A stretch of DNA of 64,000 nt from Granulicella aggregans (GTDB lineage Bacteria; Acidobacteriota; Terriglobia; Terriglobales; Acidobacteriaceae), in assembly GCF_025685565.1 (NCBI RefSeq), contig NZ_JAGSYE010000003.1, forward strand, positions 124,001-188,000, written 5' to 3'. Positions 25,851 to 34,392 of the stretch are shown one piece after another (position 1 is the first letter of the stretch; the number at the start of each line of letters is the position of its first letter). A program made the position numbers and the translations under genes. Under the pieces are notes generated by a model. That model saw only the letters and a program-made list of their open reading frames with translations, ran no database searches and had not been told where the DNA came from.

Positions 25851-27125
25851 CTACCGCTCCCGCAACTGCGCGATCACATGCTCAGCAAGAATCACGCCCA
25901 CCATCTTCTTGTCCTTATCCACCACCGGCAGCGAACGCAGGTTGTACTTATCGAACAGCTCGGCCACCTTCTTCGCCCGCTCATCCACATGGGTCGTCAC
26001 CAGATGCCCGGTCGTCAGCGCCGCCAGCTCTACATCGCCACCGGTCAAGACCAGCTTCACCAACGGCACAATCCCGTGCAGCCTCTCGTCCGCGTCCAGC
26101 AGGTAGATGTCGGTCAGCGTCTCGACATCGCCCTCATACTCCTGCAAAGCCGCGATCGCGTTGGCCACAGTTGCTCCTGGTCCCAGCGCGACGTAGTCCG
26201 TCGTCATTTGACCGGCAGCTGAGTCCGCCGAGAACTCCAGCAGCTCCTCGACCTCCTGCCGCTCCTCCGGATCCATCTCCTCCAGAATCGCGTCCGAACG
26301 CTCCTCCGTCAGCTCCGACAACAGGTCCGCCGCCGCTCCTGGATCCATCTCCTCAACAATGCCCGCGACGCTCTCCGAGTCAAGGTCCGCGATCAGCGCC
26401 TTCTGGAGCTTGGGTTCAACCTCCTCCAAAGCCTCCGCAGCAACCTCTTCATCCAGGCTGTTAAACAAAGCCTGCCGCTCCGCTGGAGCAAGCTCCTCAA
26501 GAATCTCGGCAATATCCGCGGGATGCATCCGCGAGAGTCGTTCCTGTTCGATCTTCAGCTTCACTCGCCGTCCCGGGTCGCGGTCGATCAGGTCGACAAA
26601 CTCCCACGGAATCACGCTTGACTTCACCCGCGTCGCCAGCCCATCCACCGCGCTCGCCGGAAGCCCCTTCAGCAGTCTGCGAATGGCCCCGCGAACCCCG
26701 ACCTCGACCTCGGCGATCCTCAGCTTGATACCGCCCGCGCCATCCTTCTCCGGCTCCCACACCAGATCGACGTCGTTGACTCGCACAACCTTGTGACCAT
26801 GCACGTCGATAATCTGCTGGTCCAGAAGATCACGCTCGAGCAGAAGAAACTCATCGTCCTGCGGCACCAGCAGCGACGTGACATCTCCCTTCAACTGCAT
26901 CTCACCCGTCTCCGTCAGTTGGATCTCGGAGATCGGGACCAGTGAAGGCTTCGTCTTCCTTCCCGAGCCCTGCAGCCGCACCAAAACGCCGCGAATGTGC
27001 CCGGAGTCCTCCATCGGGCTCACCGCGAACTCGCTGACGTGTCCCAACGTCGTCCCGCGCGCGTCCACCAGCGCCGCTCCCATCAGCGTCGCGACACTCG
27101 TCCGGATATGCGCGTTCAAAGTCAT
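25851..27125 (-). CDS. Soluble PRC-like/MgtE_N/CBS protein
   Basis: About 424 residues without any membrane span. Residues 1-160 look like two PRC-barrel-type beta units (LVDARGTTLGHVSEFAVSP; IDVHGHKVVRVNDVDLVW). Residues about 185-300 are the MgtE_N helical superhelix (LSRMHPADIAEILEELAPAE, LLSELTEERSDAILEEMDPEE), and 305-424 a CBS pair. This is the magnesium-sensing cytosolic gate of MgtE with its channel missing. Near an Nramp-like gene it may regulate that transporter; this is inference. ATG at 27125 is preceded by GAAGG; the frame to 27146 lacks a ribosome site. Confidence 0.87.
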   Translation of the reverse strand: MTLNAHIRTSVATLMGAALVDARGTTLGHVSEFAVSPMEDSGHIRGVLVRLQGSGRKTKPSLVPISEIQLTETGEMQLKGDVTSLLVPQDDEFLLLERDLLDQQIIDVHGHKVVRVNDVDLVWEPEKDGAGGIKLRIAEVEVGVRGAIRRLLKGLPASAVDGLATRVKSSVIPWEFVDLIDRDPGRRVKLKIEQERLSRMHPADIAEILEELAPAERQALFNSLDEEVAAEALEEVEPKLQKALIADLDSESVAGIVEEMDPGAAADLLSELTEERSDAILEEMDPEERQEVEELLEFSADSAAGQMTTDYVALGPGATVANAIAALQEYEGDVETLTDIYLLDADERLHGIVPLVKLVLTGGDVELAALTTGHLVTTHVDERAKKVAELFDKYNLRSLPVVDKDKKMVGVILAEHVIAQLRER

Positions 27126-27153
27126 ATGAACCTTCGACCCCACCACTTCAAAC

Positions 27154-27219
27154 TTGTCATCCTTCGCATGGACAAATCAGAGCTTCATCGTGGTTTGCCC
27201 ATGCGGAGGATCTGCTTCT
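27154..27219. repeat. TTGTC-hairpin-CTGCTTCT repeat, long-loop copy
   Basis: TTGTC at 27154, then ATCCTTCGCATGG pairing with CCATGCGGAGGAT (13 pairs, one T-G wobble) around a loop of about 30 bases, then CTGCTTCT. It is intergenic, between the MgtE_N/CBS start and the M13 peptidase stop. The outer stem and both flanks match the copies at 31106 and 53193; only the inner loop differs. Confidence 0.75.
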
Positions 27220-27252
27220 CCCCAACCAAAACGTCCGCCGACGCGAACCGCA

Positions 27253-29313
27253 TCACCAGACCTTACAGGCCTTCGCCCGCACCATTGGCTGCCCTGCCTT
27301 ACAACTGAAGGCGTTCGCAAACTCCGGCATATTCGACACCACACCATTGATCCGCGCAAATCCCGGCGAATGCGGATCAGTCAGCGCCTGCACCCGCTGA
27401 TTCTCCGGCCGCGCATTCTCGCAGGCCCACTGCGCCATGCCGACAAAGAACCTCTGATCCGGCGTAAATCCGTCCACTGGCTTCAGCTTCTCCGTCTCCG
27501 TCGCCTTCTTCCACGCCATGTACGCCAGCAGCGTCCCGCCAAGGTCCGCAACATCTTCGCCGCTGGTCAGCTTACTGTTGATGTGAATGTCATCGACGAC
27601 GACGAAGCCCGCATACTCGTCCCGCACGCAGTTGATGCGGTCTTCGAAGTTCTTCGCATCGTCCTTCGTCCACCAGTCTTTCAAATTGCCCTTGTCGTCG
27701 AACTGACGGCCCTCGTCGTCGAAGCCGTGCGTCAGCTCATGCCCGATCGTCGCTCCCGTATTGCCATAGTTCGGCGCATCGTCCAGCTTCGGGTCGTACA
27801 ACGGTGGTTGCAATACGCCCGCCGGAAAGTTGATGTCGTTCATCTGTGGGTTGAAGTACGCGTTCACGGTCGGCGGCGTCATGCCCCACTCGTCACGATC
27901 CACCGGCTTGCCTACCTTGGCCCACTGCCGGGCCCGCTCGAACTGCAACGCCCGCTCCACGTCGCCGAAGTAGTCGTCCGGCTTCACCGTCAGCGCGGAG
28001 TAGTCGCGCCAATGGTCCGGATATCCAACCTTGTTCCGAACCGCGTGCAGTTTGCGCAGCGCCTCTTTCTTAGTCGCATCGCTCATCCAGTCCAGGTGCT
28101 CAATCTCCACCTGCATCGCGTCTTCGATCTGCCCGGTCATCAATACCGTTTTTGCCTTTGTGTCCGCGGTAAAGGTGCGCGCCACAAACTCCTGTCCCAG
28201 CGCCTCCCCCAAATGGTTATCGACGCCATGAACGCATGTCTTCCAGCGCGGAGGCTGCTCCTTCGCGCCACGCAGATAGCGGCGGTAGAAGTCGAAGTCT
28301 GCCGTCGCAAACGGTTCGGAAAGCGCGGGAGCGGCATTCGTCACGAGATGGAAGCGCAGGTACGCCTTCAACGCATCGACCGGCTCGTTCGTAAGCTCGG
28401 CGTCGACCGCCTTCATAAACTCCGGTTGCGCGACATTTATGGTCGCCAGCCCCGGCGCTCCCTGGATCTCAAAGTATCGGGCCCAGTCCACCACCGGATC
28501 GGCAGCGCTCAACTGGGCGACCGTCATCTTGTGAAACGTCTTATAAGGGTCGCGCAGCTCCACGTTCGTGAGTGATGCTTTGGCAAGCGCCGTCTCGATC
28601 TTCAGGATCGCAGCGGCATCACTCGCCGCCTTCTCCGAAGTTTCGCCACTCAGGGTCAGCATCTGCGCTACGTACGCAACGTACTTCGCTCTCGTCTCCA
28701 CGCTCTTCGGATCCGTCTTCAGGTAGTAGTCACGGTCTGGCAGACCAAGCCCGCCCGCATTCACGCCGACCAGGATCTTGCTCGAATCATCAGGATCCTG
28801 ATCTGGCCCGGAGTTAAAGAAGTAGGCCCCCGACGACAGATGCTGCAACCGGGCCAGCGCCGCAATCACCGAGGCCCGGTCTGGCAGCGCCGCTAGCCGC
28901 GCCATCCCTGAGGCAATCGGCGCATCGCCCCGCTTGTTGATCGCCGCCGTATCCATGCACGCGTTGAAGAAGTCGCCGACCTTCTGCTGGACCGGTGTGC
29001 GATTCTTCATCGCGGCGTCTTCCTTCAGGATTCCCCAAAGAAACTGCGTATTCTCATCGCCCAACTTGGCGTAAACGCTCCAGCCGGACTGGTCCGCCGG
29101 AATCGGGTTGTTCTTCTGCCAGCCGCCGCAGGTGAACTTGTAAAAGTCCACGCAGGGGTCGACACTGCGATCAAGATTCGTCAGATCGAGGCTTGGAGAA
29201 TAGGGCATCGCCGTCAGCGGCTGTGCCTCCGTTTTTTGCTGGCTCCAGCCACTTGAAACACACCCAGCCAGAACCGCAGCCGACAGAGCTACCCTCTTGA
29301 AGACACAGCGCAT
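27253..29313 (-). CDS. M13 family metallopeptidase (neprilysin/PepO-like)
   Basis: 686 residues, usual family length. The N-terminus ends its hydrophobic core in LAGC, a lipobox, so it is likely an envelope lipoprotein. The zinc site is HELTHGFDD with the downstream glutamate in SGEDVADLGG, and the family stretch NAYFNPQMNDINFPAG is present. It degrades peptides outside the cytoplasm. The ATG is preceded by GAGGGTCGAGTCC. Confidence 0.95.
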   Translation of the reverse strand: MRCVFKRVALSAAVLAGCVSSGWSQQKTEAQPLTAMPYSPSLDLTNLDRSVDPCVDFYKFTCGGWQKNNPIPADQSGWSVYAKLGDENTQFLWGILKEDAAMKNRTPVQQKVGDFFNACMDTAAINKRGDAPIASGMARLAALPDRASVIAALARLQHLSSGAYFFNSGPDQDPDDSSKILVGVNAGGLGLPDRDYYLKTDPKSVETRAKYVAYVAQMLTLSGETSEKAASDAAAILKIETALAKASLTNVELRDPYKTFHKMTVAQLSAADPVVDWARYFEIQGAPGLATINVAQPEFMKAVDAELTNEPVDALKAYLRFHLVTNAAPALSEPFATADFDFYRRYLRGAKEQPPRWKTCVHGVDNHLGEALGQEFVARTFTADTKAKTVLMTGQIEDAMQVEIEHLDWMSDATKKEALRKLHAVRNKVGYPDHWRDYSALTVKPDDYFGDVERALQFERARQWAKVGKPVDRDEWGMTPPTVNAYFNPQMNDINFPAGVLQPPLYDPKLDDAPNYGNTGATIGHELTHGFDDEGRQFDDKGNLKDWWTKDDAKNFEDRINCVRDEYAGFVVVDDIHINSKLTSGEDVADLGGTLLAYMAWKKATETEKLKPVDGFTPDQRFFVGMAQWACENARPENQRVQALTDPHSPGFARINGVVSNMPEFANAFSCKAGQPMVRAKACKVW

Positions 29314-29549
29314 GGACTCGACCCTCGTAACCGCATCCTATCCCAATCGGTAAACCTCAAGAAACCTGGCCACGCATCAGACCCCTTACAGGTTCCCTGA
29401 ACCTGTCTTCTTGACTTTCCCCACTTCCACAAGCAAACTGCCAACACCGGATGAATTTGTTGACATCCGGTTGACAAGCACGGCGGTACAGAGCGCGATT
29501 CGCGCAATTCGAAAGACGCAATTCGAGAGACCCGGGGGCAGGGATACTT
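29314..29549. promoter_or_regulatory. Divergent intergenic region, M13 peptidase/RsbW-like
   Basis: 236 bases between divergent starts. TTGACA occurs at 29470-29475, a consensus-like -35 directed toward the RsbW-like gene; a matching -10 is not clear (GCGATT about 17 bases on). No gene or stable hairpin seen. Confidence 0.35.
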
Positions 29550-29990
29550 TTGGCCGATTCCACTACAAGCCGTGTCAGCTACACCCTCGACTCGTCGATC
29601 GAGAGCGTCAACAAGATTGAGCAAACGGCAGAGCTCTGCGCTACATCTGCCGGCTTCGACGAAGACACTGTCTCCAACATCTCCATGGCCATCCGCGAAG
29701 CTGCAGTCAACGCGGTCCTCCATGGAAATGCCTACGACGCGAACAAATCCGTGAAGGCCTCCTTCGAGACCACAGCGGAAGCTCTCACCATCAAGATCTG
29801 TGACCAGGGGCCCGGACTCGATCCCGACACCATCCCTGATCCACTCGCACCGGAAAACATTCTGCGCGGCTCCGGACGCGGTATCTTCCTCATTCGAGCG
29901 TTCATGGATGAGGTAAAATTTCGCCAGTTACATCCCGGAACCGAACTTACTCTCATCAAGCACCGCCCCCCCGCGCAATCGGGTACATAA
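29550..29990 (+). CDS. RsbW-like anti-sigma factor kinase
   Basis: 146 residues, one HATPase_c domain of the RsbW/SpoIIAB type: N box IREAAVNAVLHGNAYD, G1 box KICDQGPGLDP, G2 box LRGSGRGIFLIRAFMDEV. In the known partner-switching scheme it binds a sigma factor or other target and phosphorylates an RsbV-type antagonist; the gene for that antagonist follows 14 bases later. The TTG start is preceded by AGGGATACTT. No sigma factor gene lies nearby, so the target is unknown. Confidence 0.9.
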   Translation: MADSTTSRVSYTLDSSIESVNKIEQTAELCATSAGFDEDTVSNISMAIREAAVNAVLHGNAYDANKSVKASFETTAEALTIKICDQGPGLDPDTIPDPLAPENILRGSGRGIFLIRAFMDEVKFRQLHPGTELTLIKHRPPAQSGT

Positions 29991-30004
29991 GGAGAACATA
30001 GAAA

Positions 30005-30352
30005 ATGAGCATGAAGGTCAGCACCCGCCAGGTGGATGGGATCACGATTCTCGACATGTCCGGCCGTATCACCCTGGGCGAGGGCAGCGTTACCCTCCGT
30101 GATGCCGTCCGCGATGTTCTCGCAAAGGGAACCAAGCAGATCCTGCTCAACCTTGGCGAGATCACCTATATCGACAGCTCAGGCATCGGAGAACTTGTGA
30201 GCGCGTTCACCACCGTCAAGAACTCCGGTGGCGAACTCAAGCTGCTCAACCTGACCAAGAAGGTCCACGACCTGCTGCAGATCACCAAGCTCTATACCGT
30301 GTTCGACGTAAAGGACGACGAAGCGTCGGCGATCGCGTCGTTTACGAAGTAA
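30005..30352 (+). CDS. RsbV-like STAS anti-anti-sigma factor
   Basis: 115 residues of a STAS domain. The phosphorylatable serine lies in TYIDSSGIGELV, the typical DSSGxG site. In its unphosphorylated form it should capture the RsbW-like kinase encoded just upstream. AAGGAG lies eight bases before the ATG. A GAF-PP2C phosphatase elsewhere in the window could reactivate it. Confidence 0.93.
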   Translation: MSMKVSTRQVDGITILDMSGRITLGEGSVTLRDAVRDVLAKGTKQILLNLGEITYIDSSGIGELVSAFTTVKNSGGELKLLNLTKKVHDLLQITKLYTVFDVKDDEASAIASFTK

Positions 30353-30396
30353 GCGAGAGGCAGCAGACAGCAAGTCAGCGAAAGACAGCACTCAGC

Positions 30397-30438
30397 AAAA
30401 AGGCCAGCGACCCAATCCTCCGGAGGCGCTGGCCTTTT
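30397..30438. terminator. Bidirectional intrinsic terminator
   Basis: AGGCCAGCG (30401-30409) pairs with CGCTGGCCT (30427-30435) and is flanked by A-run and T-run on the two sides. It lies between the convergent RsbV-like and LemA genes and should end both transcripts. Confidence 0.85.
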
Positions 30439-30488
30439 CTGCTTTTCGCTGCATGAAGCTGCCTTTAGCTGCTCTTCGCTGCCTTTAA

Positions 30489-31070
30489 CTAGTTGTTAAA
30501 GTCCACCTTTGGCGCGCTTCCGTTCTCCGGGTTCCCCTTGAAGTACTCATCCCGATACTTGAATCCAGCCATCCCGGCCCAGACGCTGTTGGGGAACTGC
30601 TGCACGTAGATGTTGTAGTCCTTCAGCGTATCGTTGTACCGCTTGCGCGCCACGGTGATGCGGTTCTCCGTCCCCGCCAGTTCGTCCGAAAGCCGAATGA
30701 ACTGCTCGTTGCTCTTGAGGTCTGGATACTGCTCCTGCAGCCGGAAGAACGGCCCCAGCGCAACGTCTAGCTTGGTATTGGCCTGGATGCTCGTAGCCCG
30801 GTCCGGCGCTCCGAGAACGCCTGCGCGAGCATTCGCAATGTTGGTCAACACAGTTGACTCTTCCTTCGTGTAGCCCTTCACCGTCGCCACGAGATTCGGG
30901 ATCAGATCGAGTCGCCGCTGCTGTTCCACGTTCACCGTCGAATACGCGCTGTCCACATCCTCATTTTTCTGCACCAGCGTATTCTTCGCTCCGATATAGC
31001 TGCCCCCGACCGCAAGCAACACCACCACGATCAGACCCACCACGCCAAGCGCAATCCATAAACCTTTCAT
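30489..31070 (-). CDS. LemA family protein
   Basis: About 193 residues: an N-terminal membrane anchor (WIALGVVGLIVVVLLAVGG), then the long-helix LemA domain with NTLVQKNEDVDSAYSTVNVE, RRLDLIPNLVATVKGY and FIRLSDELAGTENRI. The biochemical role of LemA is not settled. The ATG at 31070 is preceded by GGAGAAAGACAG; the frame to 31145 runs through a dispersed repeat and is not real. It follows the TPM-domain gene, a common pairing. Confidence 0.92.
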   Translation of the reverse strand: MKGLWIALGVVGLIVVVLLAVGGSYIGAKNTLVQKNEDVDSAYSTVNVEQQRRLDLIPNLVATVKGYTKEESTVLTNIANARAGVLGAPDRATSIQANTKLDVALGPFFRLQEQYPDLKSNEQFIRLSDELAGTENRITVARKRYNDTLKDYNIYVQQFPNSVWAGMAGFKYRDEYFKGNPENGSAPKVDFNN

Positions 31071-31105
31071 CTGTCTTTCTCCTCGTACCTTCGTGTAACC
31101 AACTC

Positions 31106-31141
31106 TTGTCATCCTTCGCCGAAGGCGGAGGATCTGCTTCT
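31106..31141. repeat. TTGTC-hairpin-CTGCTTCT repeat, short-loop copy
   Basis: 36 bases: TTGTC, a ten-pair stem ATCCTTCGCC/GGCGGAGGAT around a GAA loop, then CTGCTTCT. Located between the TPM gene and lemA. It matches the copy inside nrdJ at 53193-53228 at 35 of 36 positions. Confidence 0.85.
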
Positions 31142-31170
31142 GCATTTGTTTTTGCCTTTACACGCCCACC

Positions 31171-32142
31171 TCAAAAATCCCCACTGGCCCCTCCACCACC
31201 CGAACCTCCGCCACCAAACCCGCCGAACCCTCCACCGCCGCGGTCATCCCTGTCGCGCCCACCGCCACCTCCGCCCCCACCCATCATCTCCATCAGCAGA
31301 ATAAAGATCCAGCCAGCGTTCCCGGTACTAATCAGGAAGATCAGCACCACCAGCAAAACGCCGCCGCCGATCACCAACTGCCAGAAACTCAGATGGACCG
31401 GCGTGCCTACCTGCTGCTCATGATAACGATGTACGGGCTGAGTCTGCGTCAACGTCACACCAGCATCGGTCGCGATCACCTGCGCGATCTTCGACACCCC
31501 CAGCGGAACCGCCGTATTGTAGTCATTCGCCTGCGCCGCCGGGGCCATGGCGCGGCCGATATCTCCCACCTTGGCGTCGTTCAAAATCCCCTCAAGCCCG
31601 TAACCCACCTCGATCCGCCCGCGCCGCGGATTCATCACCAGCAGCATCAGGACACCGCGATCAGTCCCCTTCGCTCCTACCTTCCACTTCTCTTCCAGGG
31701 CGACCGCGAACTCTTCGATCGTGGTCTCGCCGCCATCGTTTGCTTCGATGGAATTGACCGTAACCACTGCGATCTGCGCCTTGGCCTTCTGATCGACCTG
31801 GGTGCAAAGGTCCTCCACCTGCTGCTTCGTCTGCGGCGTCAGCACGCCCGCAAAGTCATTCACGTAACCCGTTGGCGCGGGAAGCTTAGCGACTGTCTCC
31901 GCCTGCAAACACCCAAGCGACACGACCAACACCGCAGCAAGAGCAAGCAACCGTTGCGAAAACGCCCCCGCCCAAAAACGCTGCCTAGAATCCGTCCCCC
32001 GCAGAGAAACTGTCTTGCTTAAGGGCACGGCTTCAGCCGTGCCACCAACGACCCCGATGACTCGCGGCTTTAGCCGCTGAGGTACGACTTCCGCTCTGTC
32101 CGCCACTCGCTTCAAAAAACTCCCAAAGAAATCCCGAAACAT
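31171..32142 (-). CDS. TPM-domain (YgcG-like) membrane protein
   Basis: The secure part has a signal/anchor (LLALAAVLVVSLGCLQA), a TPM domain (GYVNDFAGVLTPQTKQQVEDL, GRIEVGYGLEGILND), a membrane segment (VIGGGVLLVVLIFLIST) and a glycine-rich tail (GGGGGGGRDRDDRGGGGFGG). This matches TPM_phosphatase/YgcG-like proteins paired with LemA. The start is uncertain: the ATG at 32142 places a palindromic repeat (32024-32090) in frame as residues about 20-40, before the signal sequence. A start inside, past the repeat, is possible but no good ATG or ribosome site is seen. Confidence 0.82.
   Translation of the reverse strand: MFRDFFGSFLKRVADRAEVVPQRLKPRVIGVVGGTAEAVPLSKTVSLRGTDSRQRFWAGAFSQRLLALAAVLVVSLGCLQAETVAKLPAPTGYVNDFAGVLTPQTKQQVEDLCTQVDQKAKAQIAVVTVNSIEANDGGETTIEEFAVALEEKWKVGAKGTDRGVLMLLVMNPRRGRIEVGYGLEGILNDAKVGDIGRAMAPAAQANDYNTAVPLGVSKIAQVIATDAGVTLTQTQPVHRYHEQQVGTPVHLSFWQLVIGGGVLLVVLIFLISTGNAGWIFILLMEMMGGGGGGGGRDRDDRGGGGFGGFGGGGSGGGGASGDF
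32019..32090. repeat. REP-like palindromic pair in the TPM gene 5' region
   Basis: TTAAGGGCACGGCTTCAGCC starts a perfect palindrome (GGCACGGCT/AGCCGTGCC, 32024-32043), followed by GCGGCTTTAGCCGC (32064-32077) and TGAGGTACG. The parts recur at 55366-55420 (AGCCGTGCCCTTAA, GGGGCTTTAGCCCC, TGAGGTACG), with the first module inverted. Confidence 0.7.
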
Positions 32143-32227
32143 CCCACCCGATTCTACGCGCCGCCCATCAACTAAGTTCCCTCGCCGATCCAAGCGCTAC
32201 GTCCGTTAGACGCGATATCCTCAACCC

Positions 32228-34312
32228 ATGACTCTCGCCGTAACCACTGCCCCGCCAGTAGCCCGTACCGAGCCCACCGTCACCCCTCTGCACGGCGTCA
32301 CCCTGACTGACAACTACGCCTGGCTCCGCGACAAGGCCTCCCCCGAGACCCTCGCCTATCTGAACGCCGAGAACGCCTACACCGAAGCCGCCATGGCCCC
32401 CACCCAGGCCCTCCAGAAGCAGCTCTACGACGAGATGCTCTCCCACATCAAGGAGACCGACGAGTCTGTTCCCTACCGCATGAACGGCTTCTTCTACTAC
32501 TCGCGCACGGTCACCGGCCTGCAGTATCCTCTGCACTGCCGCCGCATCGCCACCGGCCCCAAATTCGACGAGAGCCAGCCCGAAGAGATCCTCCTCGACG
32601 TCAACAAGCTCGCCGAAGGCCAGCCCTTCATGTCCGTCGGTGGCATGGCCGTAACCCCGTCAGGGAGCATCCTCGCCTACACCACGGACAATACCGGCTT
32701 CCGCCAGTACACGCTGCACATCCGCGACCTCGCCACCGGCCAGGATCTCCCTGACACCGCCGAACGCGTCGGCTCCATCGTCTGGGCGGCAGATTCAAAG
32801 ACACTCTTCTACACCACCGAAGATGAGCAAACCAAGCGCCACGACCATCTCTTCCGCCACACTCTCGGGACGGAAACTGCGAACGACGTTCTTGTCTTGC
32901 ATGAAGAAGACGAACGCTTCAACGTCGGCGTCGGCAAGACCCGGGACGGCAAACTCCTCATGGTCGAGATCGGCAGCCACACCACCAACGAGTGCCTCAT
33001 CCTCTCCGCACAGACGCCCACAGAAGCCTTCCAACTCATCGCCCCCCGCCTTGACGACCAGGAGTACTACCCCGACCATCGCGACGGAACCCTCTACATC
33101 CGCACCAACGACACAGGCCGCAACTTCCGCCTCGTCACCGCTCCGATCGCAACACCCGGCCGCGAGCACTGGACCGAGCTTCTTCCCCACAACCCTGACG
33201 TTCCTCTAGAAGACTTCGACCTCTTCGAATCCTTCCTCGTCACATCGCGCCGCGAACTCGGACTGCCCGTCATGGACGTCTTCCCGCTCAGCGGCGACCG
33301 CGAACTCGGCCAATCCGCCCGCATCGCCTTCCCTGAGCCCACCTACTCCGCTGGCTCCCACGTCAACCGCGAGTTCGACACTATCGTCTTCCGCTACAGC
33401 TACCAGTCACTCGTCTCGCCCGCCTCCGTCTTCGAGTACGACATCGCCTCCGCAACTTCCACTCTGCTCAAGATGCAGGAGGTCCCCGGCGGCTTCGATC
33501 CCGCCCTCTACGCCTCGGAGCGCGTGATGATCACAGCCGCTGACGGCGTCGAAGTTCCTGTCTCCCTCGTCTATCGCCGCGACTCCTTCAAGCGCGACGC
33601 CACCAACCCGCTCTACGTCTACGGCTACGGCTCCTACGGCTACGCTCTCCCCGTCAGCTTCAGCGGAGCCCGCCTCTCGCTCCTCGACCGCGGCCTGGTC
33701 CTCGCCTACGCCCACATTCGCGGCGGCGGCGAGATGGGCGATCCCTGGCACGACGCCGGCAAGATGATGCAGAAGCTCACCACCTTCACCGACTTCACCG
33801 CTGCTGTCGAACAGCTCACCGCGAAGGGCTACGGAGACCCCACCCGCGTCGCCATCGAAGGCGGCAGCGCCGGCGGCCTGCTGATGGGGGCGGTCGTCAA
33901 CCAGCGCCCCGACCTATTCCGCGTCGTCCTCTCGCACGTCCCCTTCGTCGACGTCATGAACACCATGCTGGATGCCACGCTGCCCCTTACCGTGGCTGAG
34001 TACGAAGAGTGGGGCAATCCCAACGAGGCGGATGCCTTCGCCTACATGCTCCGGTACTCGCCCTACGACAACCTCAAGCCCGGCAACTACCCCGCCATGC
34101 TCGTCAAGACCAGCCTCAACGACTCGCAGGTCATGTACTGGGAGCCCGCGAAGTACGTCGCCAAACTCCGCACGCTGAAGCAGAACGACACGCCCCTCCT
34201 TCTACATACCAACATGGATGCCGGCCACGGCGGAGCCTCCGGCCGCTACGACTATCTGAAAGAGGTCGCCTTCGACTACGCCTTCCTGCTCACCCAGCTG
34301 GGCGTCGTCTAG
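32228..34312 (+). CDS. ptrB: Oligopeptidase B (S9 serine peptidase)
   Basis: 694 residues: an N-terminal beta-propeller (about 70-400) and a C-terminal alpha/beta-hydrolase. The nucleophile serine is in EGGSAGGLLMGAV, the aspartate in SLNDSQVMYWEPAKY, the histidine in NMDAGHGGASGRYD. The GSYG and HIRGGGEMG stretches are typical of oligopeptidase B, which cuts small peptides after basic residues. There is no signal peptide, so it is cytoplasmic or released. A strong terminator follows. Confidence 0.94.
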   Translation: MTLAVTTAPPVARTEPTVTPLHGVTLTDNYAWLRDKASPETLAYLNAENAYTEAAMAPTQALQKQLYDEMLSHIKETDESVPYRMNGFFYYSRTVTGLQYPLHCRRIATGPKFDESQPEEILLDVNKLAEGQPFMSVGGMAVTPSGSILAYTTDNTGFRQYTLHIRDLATGQDLPDTAERVGSIVWAADSKTLFYTTEDEQTKRHDHLFRHTLGTETANDVLVLHEEDERFNVGVGKTRDGKLLMVEIGSHTTNECLILSAQTPTEAFQLIAPRLDDQEYYPDHRDGTLYIRTNDTGRNFRLVTAPIATPGREHWTELLPHNPDVPLEDFDLFESFLVTSRRELGLPVMDVFPLSGDRELGQSARIAFPEPTYSAGSHVNREFDTIVFRYSYQSLVSPASVFEYDIASATSTLLKMQEVPGGFDPALYASERVMITAADGVEVPVSLVYRRDSFKRDATNPLYVYGYGSYGYALPVSFSGARLSLLDRGLVLAYAHIRGGGEMGDPWHDAGKMMQKLTTFTDFTAAVEQLTAKGYGDPTRVAIEGGSAGGLLMGAVVNQRPDLFRVVLSHVPFVDVMNTMLDATLPLTVAEYEEWGNPNEADAFAYMLRYSPYDNLKPGNYPAMLVKTSLNDSQVMYWEPAKYVAKLRTLKQNDTPLLLHTNMDAGHGGASGRYDYLKEVAFDYAFLLTQLGVV

Positions 34313-34334
34313 TTCGCGATCGCGACTACGCAAA

Positions 34335-34370
34335 AAGAGCGGGATGGGCCATGCAGCCCATCCCGCTCTT
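34335..34370. terminator. Bidirectional intrinsic terminator
   Basis: AAGAGCGGGATGGGC (34335-34349) pairs perfectly with GCCCATCCCGCTCTT (34356-34370), A-rich before and T-containing after. It separates ptrB from the convergent small repeat-protein gene. Confidence 0.88.
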
Positions 34371-34392
34371 CTATTCTCAGCCTCTTCGAAAC

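Noticed and set aside
27154..28575. 473-codon plus-strand frame opposite the M13 peptidase
   Set aside because: Starts in the TTGTC repeat and lies antisense to a metallopeptidase with an intact zinc site; arginine/leucine/histidine-rich shadow.
30854..31423. Plus-strand frame containing LSSFAEGGG
   Set aside because: It crosses the repeat at 31106 and overlaps lemA and the TPM gene; useful only to show the repeat's in-phase peptide matches that in nrdJ.
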